Below, one piece after another: positions 9,927 to 19,412 of a stretch of DNA of 64,000 bases (position 1 is its first letter; the number at the start of each line of letters is the position of its first letter). This DNA comes from Thauera propionica (lineage in GTDB: Bacteria > Pseudomonadota > Gammaproteobacteria > Burkholderiales > Rhodocyclaceae). Position numbers and translations under genes: made by a program. The stretch lies in assembly GCF_002245655.1 (NCBI RefSeq), contig NZ_NOIH01000003.1, forward strand, positions 62,001-126,000, written 5' to 3'. The notes beneath the pieces were generated by a model. It ran no database searches. It was not told the DNA's origin and saw nothing but the letters and a program-made list of their open reading frames with translations.

Positions 9927-12900
9927 TCAGCCGGGGATGATCGCGATGGTCCGGCGCGTCTTGGTCGCCACCGGCACGCTGACCGGACGGCGTTGACGGA
10001 AGTCATCGAGCAGGGCCGCCTGGCGCTGGCGGGCGCTGGCGAGGTAGCGCTCGCGCACATGGCCGTAGCCGCGGATCTGGTCGGGGATGGCCGCCAGCTC
10101 GATCGCCGCCTCGTGGTTGCTGCGGTCGAGGTTGATGACGATCTCGTCGATCAGCCGCTCGTAGTCGGCAATCAGCTCGCGATCCAGCCTGCGGTCGTGG
10201 CTGCGAGCGAAGGGATCGAGCGCCGAACCGCGCAGGGAGCGGAACTTCGCCAGCGTGCGCATCGCCTTGAGCATCCACGGGCCGTAGGCCTTCTTCTTCA
10301 GCTCGCCGGTCTGCGGATCCTTGTCGGCCAGGGTCGGCGGTGCGAGGTGGAACACGAGCTTGTAATCGCCCTCGAACTGCTCCTCGACGCGCTTGAGGAA
10401 GTCGGTCTCGGTATAGAGGCGCGCCACCTCGTACTCGTCCTTGTACGCGAGCAGCTTGTAATAGCCGCGCGCGACCGCCTCGGTAAGCAGGGTGATGCCC
10501 GGCGCGACCTTCGCTTCCGCGGCACGCACGCGCTCGACCCGCTTGATGTAGCGCTCGGCGTAGGCGGCGTTCTGGTAGTCGGTGAGTCGGGCCTTGCGGC
10601 GGGCAATCACCTCGTCGACGCTGGTCGAGAGCTTGTGGTGGTCGGGCGTGCCGAACTGCGGCTTGGCGGCCTCGATCACCGCCTTCAGGTCCACCGCGGC
10701 GCGCCGGCCCCACAGGAAGGCGGCCTTGTTGGCCTCGACCGCGGCGCCGTTGATCTCGATCGCACGCTCGATCGCCTGCCGCGACAACGGCACCAGGCCG
10801 CGCTGCCAGGCATAGCCGAGCATGAACAGGTTGGTGGCGATCGAGTCGCCGAGCAGGTCGGTGGCGATGCGGGTGGCGTCGAGGAACTCGGCCTTGTCCG
10901 CACCGACCGCATCGACGATCTGCGCTTCCATCGAGGCCGCCGGGAACTGCGGATCCGGGTTGGCGCCGACGTTGCCGCTGCGCGCCTGGGCGGCGAAACC
11001 GCGCACGAACTCGCTGGTGTTGGTCTGGTCGCGGTTGATGACGACGCGGGTGAGGCCGTGCTGCATCTTGGCAAGCGACTCGTCGCTGGCCGCCACCACC
11101 AGGTCGCAGCCGATCACCGCGTTGGCCTCGCCGGCGGCGACGCGCGCGGCATGGAGCAATTCCTGGCAGTCGGCGATGCGCACATGCGACCACACTGCGC
11201 CACCCTTCTGCGCCAGACCCGCCATGTCGAGCACCGAGATGCCCTTGCCTTCGAGGTGGGCGGCCATGCCCAGCAGCGCGCCGATCGTCACCACGCCGGT
11301 GCCGCCAACGCCGGTGATCAGGATGCCCCAGGGCGCGGAGGTGGACGGCAGCTGCGGCTCGGGGAGTTCGCCCGCAAGACGGCCGCCGAGTGCGCTCGCG
11401 CCGCTGGCTTTGCCCTTTCTCAGCTTGCCGCCCTCTATGGTGACGAAGCTCGGGCAGAAGCCCTTCACGCAGGAATAGTCCTTGTTGCACGAGCTCTGGT
11501 CGATGAAGCGCTTGCGGCCGAATTCGGTCTCCACCGCGCCCACCGACATGCAGTTCGACCTGTCGCTGCAGTCGCCGCAGCCTTCGCACACATGGTCGTT
11601 GATGACCACGCGCTTGGCCGGGTCGGGGAACTTGCCGCGCTTGCGGCGGCGGCGCTTCTCGGCGGCGCAGGTCTGGTCGTAGATGATTGCGGTCACCGCC
11701 GGCACCGTGCGCAGTTCACGCTGCACGGCATCGAGTTCGTCGCGGTGGCGCACGCCGACGCCGTGCGGCAGGTCGGCCGGACCATAGGCGCGCGGCGTGC
11801 CGTCATTGACCACCACCACGGTGCCCACGCCCTCGGCGAGCAGTTGGCGGGCGATGATCGGCACCGACAGCGTGCCGTCATGCGGCTGGCCGCCCGTCAT
11901 CGCCACCGCGTCGTTGTAGAGAATCTTGTAGGTGATGTTCACCTTCGCCGCCACCGCCGCGCGGATGGCGAGGATGCCCGAGTGCATGTAGGTGCCGTCG
12001 CCGAGGTTGGCGAACACATGCGGCGTGCTGGTAAACGGCGCCTGGCCAATCCAGGGCACGCCCTCGCCGCCCATCTGGCAGAAGGTCTGGGTATGCTCGG
12101 GCGACAGCCAGGTCGCCATGTAGTGGCAACCGATGCCGGCGATGGCGCGCGAACCTTCCGGTACCTTGGTCGAGGTGTTGTGCGGGCAGCCCGAGCAGTA
12201 GTGCGGCACACGCGCGATCGACAGCCGCGGCCTGGCGAGCGCGGCCTCCTTGGCCTCGATGAAGGCGAGCCGCGCCTTGATGCGGTCGGAGGTGTAGAAG
12301 CGCGCGATGCGGCCGGCGATGGCGCGCGCGATCATCGCCGGCGTGAGCTCGCCGGCGGCAGGCAGCAGCCAGTCGGCGTGCGGCAGGCTCCACTCGCCCT
12401 TCTCGTCGAACTTGCCGATCACGCGCGGCCGCACCTCGTCCTTCCAGTTGTAGAGCTCTTCCTTCAACTGGTACTCGAGGAACTGGCGCTTCTCCTCGAT
12501 GACCAGGATCTCGTCGAGCCCCTCGGCGAACTGGCGCACACCTTCGGCTTCCAGCGGCCACACCATGCCGACCTTGTACAGACGCAGACCGATGGCCGCG
12601 GCCGTGTCCTCGTCGATGCCGAGGTCGTCCAGCGCCTGTCGCACGTCGAGGTAGCTCTTGCCACTGGTGATGATGCCCAGCTTCGCGTTCGGGCTGTCGA
12701 TGACGGTGCGGTTGAGCCGGTTGAGCCGGCAGTAGGCAAGCGCGGCATAGAGCTTGTGGTGCAGCAGGCGCTTCTCCTGCACCAGCGGCGGATCGGGCCA
12801 GCGCAGATTCAGTCCGTCCTCAGGCAGCGGGAAGTCCGCTGCGCTCGGGATCAGCGTCTGCACCTGGAACGGATCGACATCCACCGACGACGACGTTTCC

Positions 12901-13523
12901 ACCGTGTCGGTCAGCGCCTTGAACGCCACCCAGCAGCCCGAATAGCGCGACAGCGCAAAGCCGTGCAGGCCGTACTCCAGGTACTCCTGGATGCCGGCGG
13001 GCGCCAGCACCGGCATCATCAGGCCCTTGAACACATGCTCGGTCTGGTGCGGCAGCGTGGAGGACTTGGCGGCATGGTCGTCGCCGGCGATCACCAGCAC
13101 GCCGCCGTGCTTCGAGGTGCCGGCAGCGTTGGCGTGGCGGAACACGTCGCCGGTGCGGTCGACGCCCGGGCCCTTGCCGTACCAGATCGAGAACACGCCG
13201 TCGTACTTCGCATTCGGGTCCAGATTGACCTGCTGCGTGCCCCACACCGAGGTCGCGGCGAGATCCTCGTTGAGCCCGGCCTGAAAGCGGATGTGCATCG
13301 GCTCGAGATACTTCTTCGCCTTCCAGAACTCCTGGTCGACGTTGCCGAGCGGTGAGCCGCGGTAACCGGTGACGAAGCCGGCGGTGTTGAGGCCGGCGGC
13401 TTCGTCGCGCAGCTTCTGCATCATCGGCAGGCGCACCAGGGCCTGGATGCCGGTCATCCAGGCGCGGCCGGACTTCAGCGTGTATTTGTCGTCGAGACTG
13501 ACGGGGGGCAAGGTGTTCGGCAT
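9927..13523 (-). CDS. Fused indolepyruvate-type 2-oxoacid:ferredoxin oxidoreductase (IorA-IorB)
   Basis: A large 1198-aa protein. The N-terminal pyrimidine-binding domain ([11 protein letters not shown]-like, here [17 protein letters not shown]) is followed by a TPP-binding domain ([35 protein letters not shown]), a cysteine-rich 4Fe-4S region ([29 protein letters not shown]) and a C-terminal gamma domain ([20 protein letters not shown]). It oxidatively decarboxylates aryl- or branched 2-oxo acids to acyl-CoA, reducing ferredoxin. Single-chain forms near 1150-1200 aa are common in Proteobacteria. ATG 13523 ([16 protein letters not shown]) is the likely start; earlier in-frame ATGs encode Arg-rich sequence. 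It is probably cotranscribed with the amino-acid dehydrogenase 98 bp downstream, and 2-oxo acids from that enzyme are candidate substrates. Confidence 0.9.
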   Translation of the reverse strand: MPNTLPPVSLDDKYTLKSGRAWMTGIQALVRLPMMQKLRDEAAGLNTAGFVTGYRGSPLGNVDQEFWKAKKYLEPMHIRFQAGLNEDLAATSVWGTQQVNLDPNAKYDGVFSIWYGKGPGVDRTGDVFRHANAAGTSKHGGVLVIAGDDHAAKSSTLPHQTEHVFKGLMMPVLAPAGIQEYLEYGLHGFALSRYSGCWVAFKALTDTVETSSSVDVDPFQVQTLIPSAADFPLPEDGLNLRWPDPPLVQEKRLLHHKLYAALAYCRLNRLNRTVIDSPNAKLGIITSGKSYLDVRQALDDLGIDEDTAAAIGLRLYKVGMVWPLEAEGVRQFAEGLDEILVIEEKRQFLEYQLKEELYNWKDEVRPRVIGKFDEKGEWSLPHADWLLPAAGELTPAMIARAIAGRIARFYTSDRIKARLAFIEAKEAALARPRLSIARVPHYCSGCPHNTSTKVPEGSRAIAGIGCHYMATWLSPEHTQTFCQMGGEGVPWIGQAPFTSTPHVFANLGDGTYMHSGILAIRAAVAAKVNITYKILYNDAVAMTGGQPHDGTLSVPIIARQLLAEGVGTVVVVNDGTPRAYGPADLPHGVGVRHRDELDAVQRELRTVPAVTAIIYDQTCAAEKRRRRKRGKFPDPAKRVVINDHVCEGCGDCSDRSNCMSVGAVETEFGRKRFIDQSSCNKDYSCVKGFCPSFVTIEGGKLRKGKASGASALGGRLAGELPEPQLPSTSAPWGILITGVGGTGVVTIGALLGMAAHLEGKGISVLDMAGLAQKGGAVWSHVRIADCQELLHAARVAAGEANAVIGCDLVVAASDESLAKMQHGLTRVVINRDQTNTSEFVRGFAAQARSGNVGANPDPQFPAASMEAQIVDAVGADKAEFLDATRIATDLLGDSIATNLFMLGYAWQRGLVPLSRQAIERAIEINGAAVEANKAAFLWGRRAAVDLKAVIEAAKPQFGTPDHHKLSTSVDEVIARRKARLTDYQNAAYAERYIKRVERVRAAEAKVAPGITLLTEAVARGYYKLLAYKDEYEVARLYTETDFLKRVEEQFEGDYKLVFHLAPPTLADKDPQTGELKKKAYGPWMLKAMRTLAKFRSLRGSALDPFARSHDRRLDRELIADYERLIDEIVINLDRSNHEAAIELAAIPDQIRGYGHVRERYLASARQRQAALLDDFRQRRPVSVPVATKTRRTIAIIPG

Positions 13524-13703
13524 GGTGGCGTGAACCGCCAGCGGGTCCGCCGCCTTGCGCTTCTGGCGCATGCGACGGGTCCGGCGGCGTTGTCTCCTGT
13601 GTAGTTGATCTGGCACGCAGCCCTTGCGGGGCAACATGGCGGAATGCTACGGACAGGCGCCGGCAGAGACGTTTCTCCTTGCAGGCCGAATCGACGGAGA
13701 AAA

Positions 13704-13717
13704 AGAAAAATTTTTCT
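13704..13717. repeat. AT palindrome AGAAAAATTTTTCT
   Basis: A perfect 14-bp palindrome in the 221-bp gap between the oxidoreductase start and the upstream regulator's stop. It could form part of a terminator for the regulator on the minus strand, or an AT-rich upstream promoter element for the oxidoreductase. The gap holds no gene. Confidence 0.35.
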
Positions 13718-13744
13718 CTGGATCAGTAAATCTGTTCAGAAACC

Positions 13745-16012
13745 TTACGCTTCGCCTTCGGCGACACGACCCTCGTCTCTCGCCCCCAGCCAGACCAGCA
13801 GCTCGTCCAGCGGCATCGGTCGCGCGAACAGGTAGCCCTGCGCCTCGTCGCAGCCGAGCTCGAGCAGCGCCTCGAGCTGGCCTTCGGTCTCCACACCCTC
13901 GGCAACGACCTTCATGCCCAGCTGGTGTCCCAGCGGCACGATCAGCCGTGCGATGCGCGCCCCGCGGCGGTCGGTCTCGAGGTGATCGACGAAGCTGCGA
14001 TCGATCTTGATGCGGTCGGCAGGCAGCTGGTCGAGATATGACAGCGACGAGAAGCCAGTGCCGAAGTCGTCGATGGCGACGGCCACCTTGCGCGAACGGA
14101 CCTCGTCGAGGACGGAGACGACGCGGTCCATGCCCATCAGCGCCACGGACTCGGTCACCTCCAGCTCCAGCCGCCGGGGATCGACGCCCTTGCTCGCGAG
14201 TGCCCTGTCGAGGTCGGCGACAAACTCGGGCTGGGCGAACTGGACGGCGGAGACATTCACCCCCATCCGTATGTCGCCGAAGCCCGCCTTGTCCAGTTCC
14301 TGCACTGCGCTCAATGCCGTGCGCAAGGCCCAGGCCCCCAGCCCCACGATGAGCCCCGATTGTTCGGCCACCGGGATGAAGCGATCGGGCGGGATCAGCG
14401 AGCCATCCTCGGCGCGCCAGCGCATCAGCGCCTCGACCCCCACCGTGCGCCGGGTGCGCAGGTCGAGCTTGGGCTGATAGACGATGAACAGCCGGTCGTG
14501 GTCGAAGGCGCGGTGCAGCCCCTGCAGCAACCGGGTCCGGTCCTTCGCATCGGCACCCAGCGCGTGCGTGTAGTACTCCACCCGGCCGTTGCCCTGTGCC
14601 TCCGCCCGCTTGAGCGCGATGAAAGCCTGCTCGATCAGTTCCGGCGCGCAGGACACCTGCACCTCGTCGCAGCGGACCACGCCAATCGAGGCGGACAAAC
14701 GCCGCGGCACGCCCCCGATCTCGAAGGCCTCCTGGAACACCGCCTTGAGGGCATCCGGCGTCACGTCCTCGTCGCGGCCGAGCACGCCGAAGGTGTTCCC
14801 ACCCAGCCGCGCAACATAGGCAAAGCCGCCGAGCTGCAACTCGAAGCGCCGCGCCAGTGCCACCAGCAGGGCGTCACCGTAGCGATAGCCCAGCATGTCG
14901 TTGGTCTCGCCGAAGTGATCGATGTCCACCTTCGCCAGCACCATGCCCTTCATCCGCCCCTCGGCCAGCAGCTCATCGACGTACTCGATGAAGGCGGTGC
15001 GGTTGGGCAGCCCCAGCATGCGGTCGACATAGGCTAGCTCACGCATGCGACGCACCAGGGACACGTTGCTCGCACACAGGGCGATATTCGTACAGAAGAT
15101 CTCCAGCAGTTCGCGGTCGACTTCCTTCAGTGGCGTCCGGGCGCCGATGTAGGCGGCGAAATCCTGGCTGGCCGCGCCATGGAAATACAGCGTCACGCTG
15201 TGCGAATCCACCACGCTCTTGCGGCTGCGCAGGGACGCGTTCAGGTTGTCGACGATGTGCGGCTCGTCGATCTCGCCGATCGCGCGCGCCATCAGATGCC
15301 GGAAGCGTCCTGCCGCGGCGATCACGACGAAGTTCGCCCCGGCCTCGCTGGCGACATCGTCAGCGTTGGCACCGGCACACACGACGCCCTCGGGCTCCAC
15401 CCCGAGCAGTGCCGCGATCTGGGTGATGACCCCCTCGGCGAAGGACTGCATGCCCTGCTCGGCGATGAACTGGTTGCTCGCGGCAATGATCTGTTCCAGG
15501 CCGCGCCGGCTGGCCTCGAGCTTGCGCAACTGCTCGTAGGAGCGCACGGCCGTGGTCAGGCTGGCGTACAGGCGGTGGCGGGTAAGCTCGCTCTTGGTCT
15601 TGTAGTCGTTGATGTCGTAGGCACGGATCGTTTCCAGCTCGGGCGCCTGCCCCGGCTGCCCGGTGCGCAGGATGATGCGCAGGTTGTGCAGCCCGAGTTC
15701 GTTGCGGATCGTCTCGACCATGCGCAGGCCCGCGTCGTCGGTTTCCATCACCACGTCCAGCAGCGCCACCGCAACGTCGGTCTCGCGGCGCAACAGCGCC
15801 ACCCCCTCGGCCGCGCTCATCGCATGCAGGAGTTCGACCGGTCGCCCGGCAAGCTCGAGCGAATTCAGCGCGAACGCCGTGGTCTCATGCACGTCGGCAT
15901 CGTCATCCACGACGAGGATCCGCCACGCCGGCCCACCGTCGCCGCGGGACGCCTGATCGCTGCCGGATTCGGGCTGATCGTCGAGGATCAGGACAAGGTC
16001 GTCATTTGACAT
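13745..16012 (-). CDS. Response regulator with DUF3369, degenerate GGDEF and active-type EAL
   Basis: A 755-aa protein. After a short acidic leader comes a receiver (WRILVVDDDADVHETTAFAL; acceptor in VALLDVVMETDDAG), then a DUF3369 sensory domain, a GGDEF-like domain and an EAL domain. The GGDEF motif reads GGNTF, so cyclase activity is unlikely. The EAL residues are kept (GVEALMRW, ELEVTES, AIDDFGTGFSSLSYL, IKIDRSFV, VVAEGVE), so this should be a c-di-GMP phosphodiesterase, perhaps with a GTP-sensing pseudo-GGDEF. ATG 16012 (MSNDDLVLILDD) is chosen; an earlier ATG at 16117 is in frame but unsupported. No ribosome site stands out. No kinase is adjacent, so the upstream phosphodonor is unknown. 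Confidence 0.87.
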   Translation of the reverse strand: MSNDDLVLILDDQPESGSDQASRGDGGPAWRILVVDDDADVHETTAFALNSLELAGRPVELLHAMSAAEGVALLRRETDVAVALLDVVMETDDAGLRMVETIRNELGLHNLRIILRTGQPGQAPELETIRAYDINDYKTKSELTRHRLYASLTTAVRSYEQLRKLEASRRGLEQIIAASNQFIAEQGMQSFAEGVITQIAALLGVEPEGVVCAGANADDVASEAGANFVVIAAAGRFRHLMARAIGEIDEPHIVDNLNASLRSRKSVVDSHSVTLYFHGAASQDFAAYIGARTPLKEVDRELLEIFCTNIALCASNVSLVRRMRELAYVDRMLGLPNRTAFIEYVDELLAEGRMKGMVLAKVDIDHFGETNDMLGYRYGDALLVALARRFELQLGGFAYVARLGGNTFGVLGRDEDVTPDALKAVFQEAFEIGGVPRRLSASIGVVRCDEVQVSCAPELIEQAFIALKRAEAQGNGRVEYYTHALGADAKDRTRLLQGLHRAFDHDRLFIVYQPKLDLRTRRTVGVEALMRWRAEDGSLIPPDRFIPVAEQSGLIVGLGAWALRTALSAVQELDKAGFGDIRMGVNVSAVQFAQPEFVADLDRALASKGVDPRRLELEVTESVALMGMDRVVSVLDEVRSRKVAVAIDDFGTGFSSLSYLDQLPADRIKIDRSFVDHLETDRRGARIARLIVPLGHQLGMKVVAEGVETEGQLEALLELGCDEAQGYLFARPMPLDELLVWLGARDEGRVAEGEA

Positions 16013-16360
16013 GTTCGGCTCGTCGGAGGAATGGCCGCCTTGGCAGGCCGGGATTCTTGATCGGTATATTTGATCAATACGCAACAACTCGTTGCTTTTG
16101 TCAAATATTACATTCAACCTCGGCGTTGTTCAGTGCGAAATTCCACACCCCTCTACAGTCAGGCCAGCCGAGTGGCCTATCATTCGCCCCCCGCCAATCG
16201 CGGAATTTTTTTCCGCGATCCAGCCCAGCCGTCGAAATATCAGAAAAACTTTTCCGCCCATAATCATTACCATTCACCCTCCCCGTCGGCACACCCTGCC
16301 CGCCGGGGTCCGAGCCGCGCCAAGAGTGCGGCGGACCAAAAATGAGGAGACGCACCGCAA
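16013..16360. other. AT-richer gap between the PDE gene and the transporter
   Basis: No credible gene. The gap is clearly less GC-rich than its surroundings, contains TTGATCAA at 16070-16077 and the inverted repeat at 16197-16219, and presumably carries divergent promoters for the phosphodiesterase (minus) and transporter (plus). Confidence 0.5.
16197..16219. promoter_or_regulatory. 9-bp perfect inverted repeat (hairpin or operator)
   Basis: ATCGCGGAA - TTTTT - TTCCGCGAT. It lies 224 bp upstream of the NSS transporter start in an AT-rich region. It could be a regulator-binding dyad; it lacks a T-run after the stem, so it is not an obvious terminator. Confidence 0.4.
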
Positions 16361-16441
16361 ATGAAACCTGCTGTCCACAAGCAAGCCGCCTTCGTCGACA
16401 CCCTGCCGATGCCCGCCCGCAACCAGCCGGAGGCGCGCTGA
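16361..16441 (+). CDS. Possible 26-aa leader ORF before the NSS transporter
   Basis: ATG 16361 to TGA 16439-16441, encoding MKPAVHKQAAFVDTLPMPAR and six more residues. AGGAG lies about 12 nt upstream, and its stop is followed after one base by the transporter ATG at 16443. Translation of it could couple ribosomes onto the transporter. It has no membrane segment, so it is not a MetS-type transporter subunit. It may equally be untranslated leader sequence. Confidence 0.3.
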   Translation: MKPAVHKQAAFVDTLPMPARNQPEAR

Positions 16442-16442
16442 G

Positions 16443-17792
16443 ATGTCATCCGTCACCACGACCGCACACGCCCAATGGTCCTCGCGGATGGGCTTCGTGC
16501 TCGCCGCCACCGGCTCCGCCGTCGGCCTCGGCAACATCTGGAAGTTTCCCTACATGGTCGGCCAGAGCGGTGGCGCCGCCTTCGTGCTGGTCTACCTGGC
16601 CTGCATCGCGCTGATCGGCGTGCCCATCCTGGTCTCCGAGTGGATGATCGGCCGCCGCGGCCAGAAGAACCCGATCAACACCATGTCCCAGCTCGCGCAC
16701 CAGCACGGGCACACCCGCAACTGGGCGCTGGTGGGGGCAGTCGGCGTGCTCGCCGCCTTCCTCATCCTGTCGTTCTACTCGGTCATCGGCGGCTGGTCGC
16801 TGGCCTACATCCGCGACGCCGCAACCGGCAGCTTCAGCGGCCTGGATAAGGCCGGGGTTGCAGCCATCTTCGAAGGCTTCCTCGCCCGCCCCAGTGAACT
16901 GCTGAGCTGGCACACCGTGTTCATGGCGCTGACCATGATCATCGTCGCCATGGGCGTGTCGTCGGGCCTGGAGCGCGGCAGCAAGGTGATGATGCCGGCA
17001 CTGGCGCTGATCCTGGTCGTGCTGGTCGGCTACGGCATGACGACCGGCAGCTTCGGGCAGGCGGTGACCTATCTGTTCAACCCGGACTGGAGCAAGCTTG
17101 ATGGCGGCGTTCTGCTCGCCGCGCTCGGCCACGCCTTCTTCACCCTGTCGCTGGGCATGGGCATCATGATGGCCTACGGCTCCTATCTGGGCGAAGACGT
17201 CAACCTGCTGCGCACCGCGCGCACGGTCGTGATCATGGACACCGTGTTCGCGCTATGTGCCGGTCTGGCGATTTTCCCGATCGTCTTTGCCAACGGCCTC
17301 GACCCAGCCGCCGGCCCGGGCCTGGTGTTCGTGACGCTGCCACTGGCCTTCGGCAACATCAGCGGCGGCCTGATTCTCGGCACCCTGTTCTTCCTGCTGC
17401 TGACCTTCGCCGCGCTGACCTCGTCGATCTCGCTGCTGGAACCGGTGGTGGAACTGCTGGAAGAGCGTACGCCGATGAACCGCGTCACCTCGACCATCGT
17501 CGCCGGCGTGACGATCTGGGCACTGGGCATCGCGGCCCTGCTGTCGTTCAACCTGTGGGGCGACGTCAAACTCGCAGGCCTCAACATCTTCGACCTGCTC
17601 GACTACCTGACCAGCAAGTTCATGCTCCCGCTGGCAGGCCTCGGCGCCATCGTGTTCGCCGCGTGGAAGCTGGAGCAGAACAGCGTGAAGCAGGAGTTGA
17701 ACCTGGGCAACACCGGCTTTGCCGTGTGGTCGATCCTGGCGCGCTACGTGGCGCCGCTGGGCGTGCTGTACGTGTTCTGGAACAACCTGTAA
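16443..17792 (+). CDS. Sodium-dependent amino-acid transporter, NSS (SNF) family
   Basis: A 449-aa polytopic membrane protein. TM1 carries the family signature GSAVGLGNIWKFPYM, the unwound helix that binds Na+ and substrate in LeuT; about 11 further or fewer helices follow, and the length fits the bacterial 11-12 TM members (LeuT, TnaT, MhsT). It imports an amino acid with Na+ across the inner membrane. Start ATG 16443 directly follows the stop of a tiny upstream ORF. The convergent Lrp-type regulator and nearby amino-acid dehydrogenase and indolepyruvate-type oxidoreductase suggest uptake of an aromatic or branched amino acid for catabolism; the substrate itself is inferred only from context. 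Confidence 0.9.
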   Translation: MSSVTTTAHAQWSSRMGFVLAATGSAVGLGNIWKFPYMVGQSGGAAFVLVYLACIALIGVPILVSEWMIGRRGQKNPINTMSQLAHQHGHTRNWALVGAVGVLAAFLILSFYSVIGGWSLAYIRDAATGSFSGLDKAGVAAIFEGFLARPSELLSWHTVFMALTMIIVAMGVSSGLERGSKVMMPALALILVVLVGYGMTTGSFGQAVTYLFNPDWSKLDGGVLLAALGHAFFTLSLGMGIMMAYGSYLGEDVNLLRTARTVVIMDTVFALCAGLAIFPIVFANGLDPAAGPGLVFVTLPLAFGNISGGLILGTLFFLLLTFAALTSSISLLEPVVELLEERTPMNRVTSTIVAGVTIWALGIAALLSFNLWGDVKLAGLNIFDLLDYLTSKFMLPLAGLGAIVFAAWKLEQNSVKQELNLGNTGFAVWSILARYVAPLGVLYVFWNNL

Positions 17793-17806
17793 TCAGTCGA
17801 TCACGG

Positions 17807-17842
17807 ACGGCCCTGCCCGCCTTACAGCGGCAGGGCCGTTTC
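17807..17842. terminator. Terminator between the NSS transporter and Lrp genes
   Basis: Perfect 11-bp stem ACGGCCCTGCC / GGCAGGGCCGT with an 11-nt loop, followed by TTCGTT on the plus strand. It overlaps the last codons of the convergent Lrp gene. Confidence 0.65.
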
Positions 17843-18280
17843 GTTCTTGATCTCGCGCAGCGCCACCGCCGAATGGGTGACGTCGATTTCGGGGATCTTG
17901 AGCAGGAAGTTGTGCATGAAGAGCGACAGCGCCTCGAGGTTCGGCAGGTAGAGCTTGAGCAGGCAGTCGGTCTCGCCCAGCAGCTCATAGCATTCGACGA
18001 CCTCCTCGCAGGCCTTCACCACCCGCTCGAAGCGGTCGAGCACGTCGGCGCTGTGCTGCTTGAGCTTCACCCGCACCCATACACAGGTGCCCAGCCCCAC
18101 CTTGTGGCGATCGACCAGCGCCACGTAGCCGCGGATGACGCCCGCCTCCTCCATCTCGCGCACCCGCCGCCAGCACGGCGTCGCCGACATACCCACCTTC
18201 TCGGACAAGGCCTGGGTACTGAGGGTCGAATCTTTCTGCAACAGCGTCAGGATGTTGCGCTGCGCCTGGTCGAGTTTCAT
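17822..18280 (-). CDS. Lrp/AsnC family transcriptional regulator
   Basis: About 152 aa: N-terminal winged helix-turn-helix (LDQAQRNILTLLQKD, LSEKVGMSATPCWRRVREME) and C-terminal RAM/ligand-binding domain (ECYELLGETDCLLKLYL). Lrp-type proteins sense amino acids and control their transport and breakdown. It converges with the NSS transporter gene and lies near amino-acid catabolic genes, so it may regulate them. Two ATG codons 9 bp apart (18289 and 18280) are possible starts; MKLDQ at 18280 matches the usual family beginning. Ligand unknown. Confidence 0.88.
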   Translation of the reverse strand: MKLDQAQRNILTLLQKDSTLSTQALSEKVGMSATPCWRRVREMEEAGVIRGYVALVDRHKVGLGTCVWVRVKLKQHSADVLDRFERVVKACEEVVECYELLGETDCLLKLYLPNLEALSLFMHNFLLKIPEIDVTHSAVALREIKNETALPL

Positions 18281-18373
18281 GTCTCCCATCCCTCGAGGAT
18301 GCGGCCGGTGGCCATGTCGTTATCGCGTGCAGCCTGAATCGGCCACCGCTTGGGCGGCGGCCGCAGTGCCCGC

Positions 18374-18718
18374 TTAAAGCACCTTCAGCAGTTCGACTTC
18401 GAACACCAGCGTCGCGTTGGGCGGAATCACGCCGCCGGCGCCGCGCGCGCCGTAGCCCAGCTCGGGCGGAATCGTCAGCTTGCGCTTGCCGCCTTCCTGC
18501 ATGCCCTGCACGCCTTCGTCCCAGCCACGGATGACATGGCCGGCACCGAGCGGGAAGTTGAAGGGGTCGTTGCGATCCTTGGACGAATCGAACTTGCGGC
18601 CGTCGGTCAGCCAGCCGGTGTAATGCACCGACACCATCTTGCCCTTCACGGCGGTCTCGCCGGTGCCGACTTCGATGTCGTCGATGACGAGGCCGCTGGC
18701 GGTGGTGGTCTGGGTCAT
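18374..18718 (-). CDS. FKBP-type peptidyl-prolyl cis-trans isomerase
   Basis: A 114-aa single-domain FKBP with no signal peptide, so probably cytoplasmic. Conserved active-site residues are visible: [46 protein letters not shown] and [16 protein letters not shown]. It catalyses proline isomerisation in folding proteins. It lies 35 bp downstream of msrA on the same strand and may share its transcript, pairing two protein-repair or folding functions. Confidence 0.93.
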   Translation of the reverse strand: MTQTTTASGLVIDDIEVGTGETAVKGKMVSVHYTGWLTDGRKFDSSKDRNDPFNFPLGAGHVIRGWDEGVQGMQEGGKRKLTIPPELGYGARGAGGVIPPNATLVFEVELLKVL

Positions 18719-18753
18719 GCGCGTCTCCTGCTCGTGAGGTAAAGACCGCGATT

Positions 18754-19320
18754 CTACCTGCCGTCGCGGCGACGGCGCTCGCCGAACTTGGCGCGGAACT
18801 TCGCGATCTTGGGCGCCACGACGTACTGGCAGTAGGGCTGGTCGGTGTTGTGCGCGTAGTAATCGTGATGTTCCGGCTCGGCCGGCCAGAACGCCGGCGC
18901 GCGCTCGACCTTGGTCACGATGGCCTTCGGGAACACACGCAGCTCGCCCAGTTCCTCGATCAACGCCAGGGCAGTGTGCAACTGGTCGTCGCTGGTAACG
19001 AAGATCGCCGAACGATACTGCGGCCCGACATCGTTACCCTGGCGGTCGACCGTGGTCGGGTCGTGAATGGTGAAGAAGATCTCCAGCAGTTCACGGTAGC
19101 CAACCACGACTGGATCGAAATCGATCTTCACCACTTCGGCATGCCCCGTACCTCCGGTGCAAACGGCGCGGTAGGAGGGGGCGTCGACGTGGCCGCCGCA
19201 ATAGCCCGAAGTCACGGCATGGACGCCCTCGACCTCGCGGAACACGGCCTCGAGGCACCAGAAGCAGCCACCGCCCAGGATGGCGGTCTCAAGAGCGGGG
19301 GACGATTGCAATTCGGTCAT
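18754..19320 (-). CDS. msrA: Peptide methionine sulfoxide reductase MsrA
   Basis: A 188-aa enzyme with the MsrA catalytic motif [11 protein letters not shown] near residue 15, followed by [15 protein letters not shown] and the conserved YRSAIF and HHDYYAHN segments. It reduces methionine-S-sulfoxide in proteins using thioredoxin. ATG 19320 opens [17 protein letters not shown], without a signal peptide, so the protein is cytoplasmic. The frame is open well upstream but that part is antisense-like Arg-rich sequence. FKBP follows. Confidence 0.93.
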   Translation of the reverse strand: MTELQSSPALETAILGGGCFWCLEAVFREVEGVHAVTSGYCGGHVDAPSYRAVCTGGTGHAEVVKIDFDPVVVGYRELLEIFFTIHDPTTVDRQGNDVGPQYRSAIFVTSDDQLHTALALIEELGELRVFPKAIVTKVERAPAFWPAEPEHHDYYAHNTDQPYCQYVVAPKIAKFRAKFGERRRRDGR

Positions 19321-19412
19321 CTTGCTTTGACTCCAAGGGTGATCGGTCTGCTGCACAGACCGCGGCCTGACGCATTCATTCCCCGCCCGCTGCAGGCGCC
19401 GGGCCGGCAGGC

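Noticed and set aside
9885-13355. Long open frame on the plus strand opposite the 2-oxoacid:ferredoxin oxidoreductase gene
   Set aside because: It is a high-GC antisense frame rich in Arg, Ala, Gly and His with no domain signature; the minus-strand protein is clearly real.
16361-16441. MetS-type small subunit of the NSS transporter
   Set aside because: MetS proteins follow the transporter gene and have a membrane helix; this 26-aa ORF precedes it and is hydrophilic.
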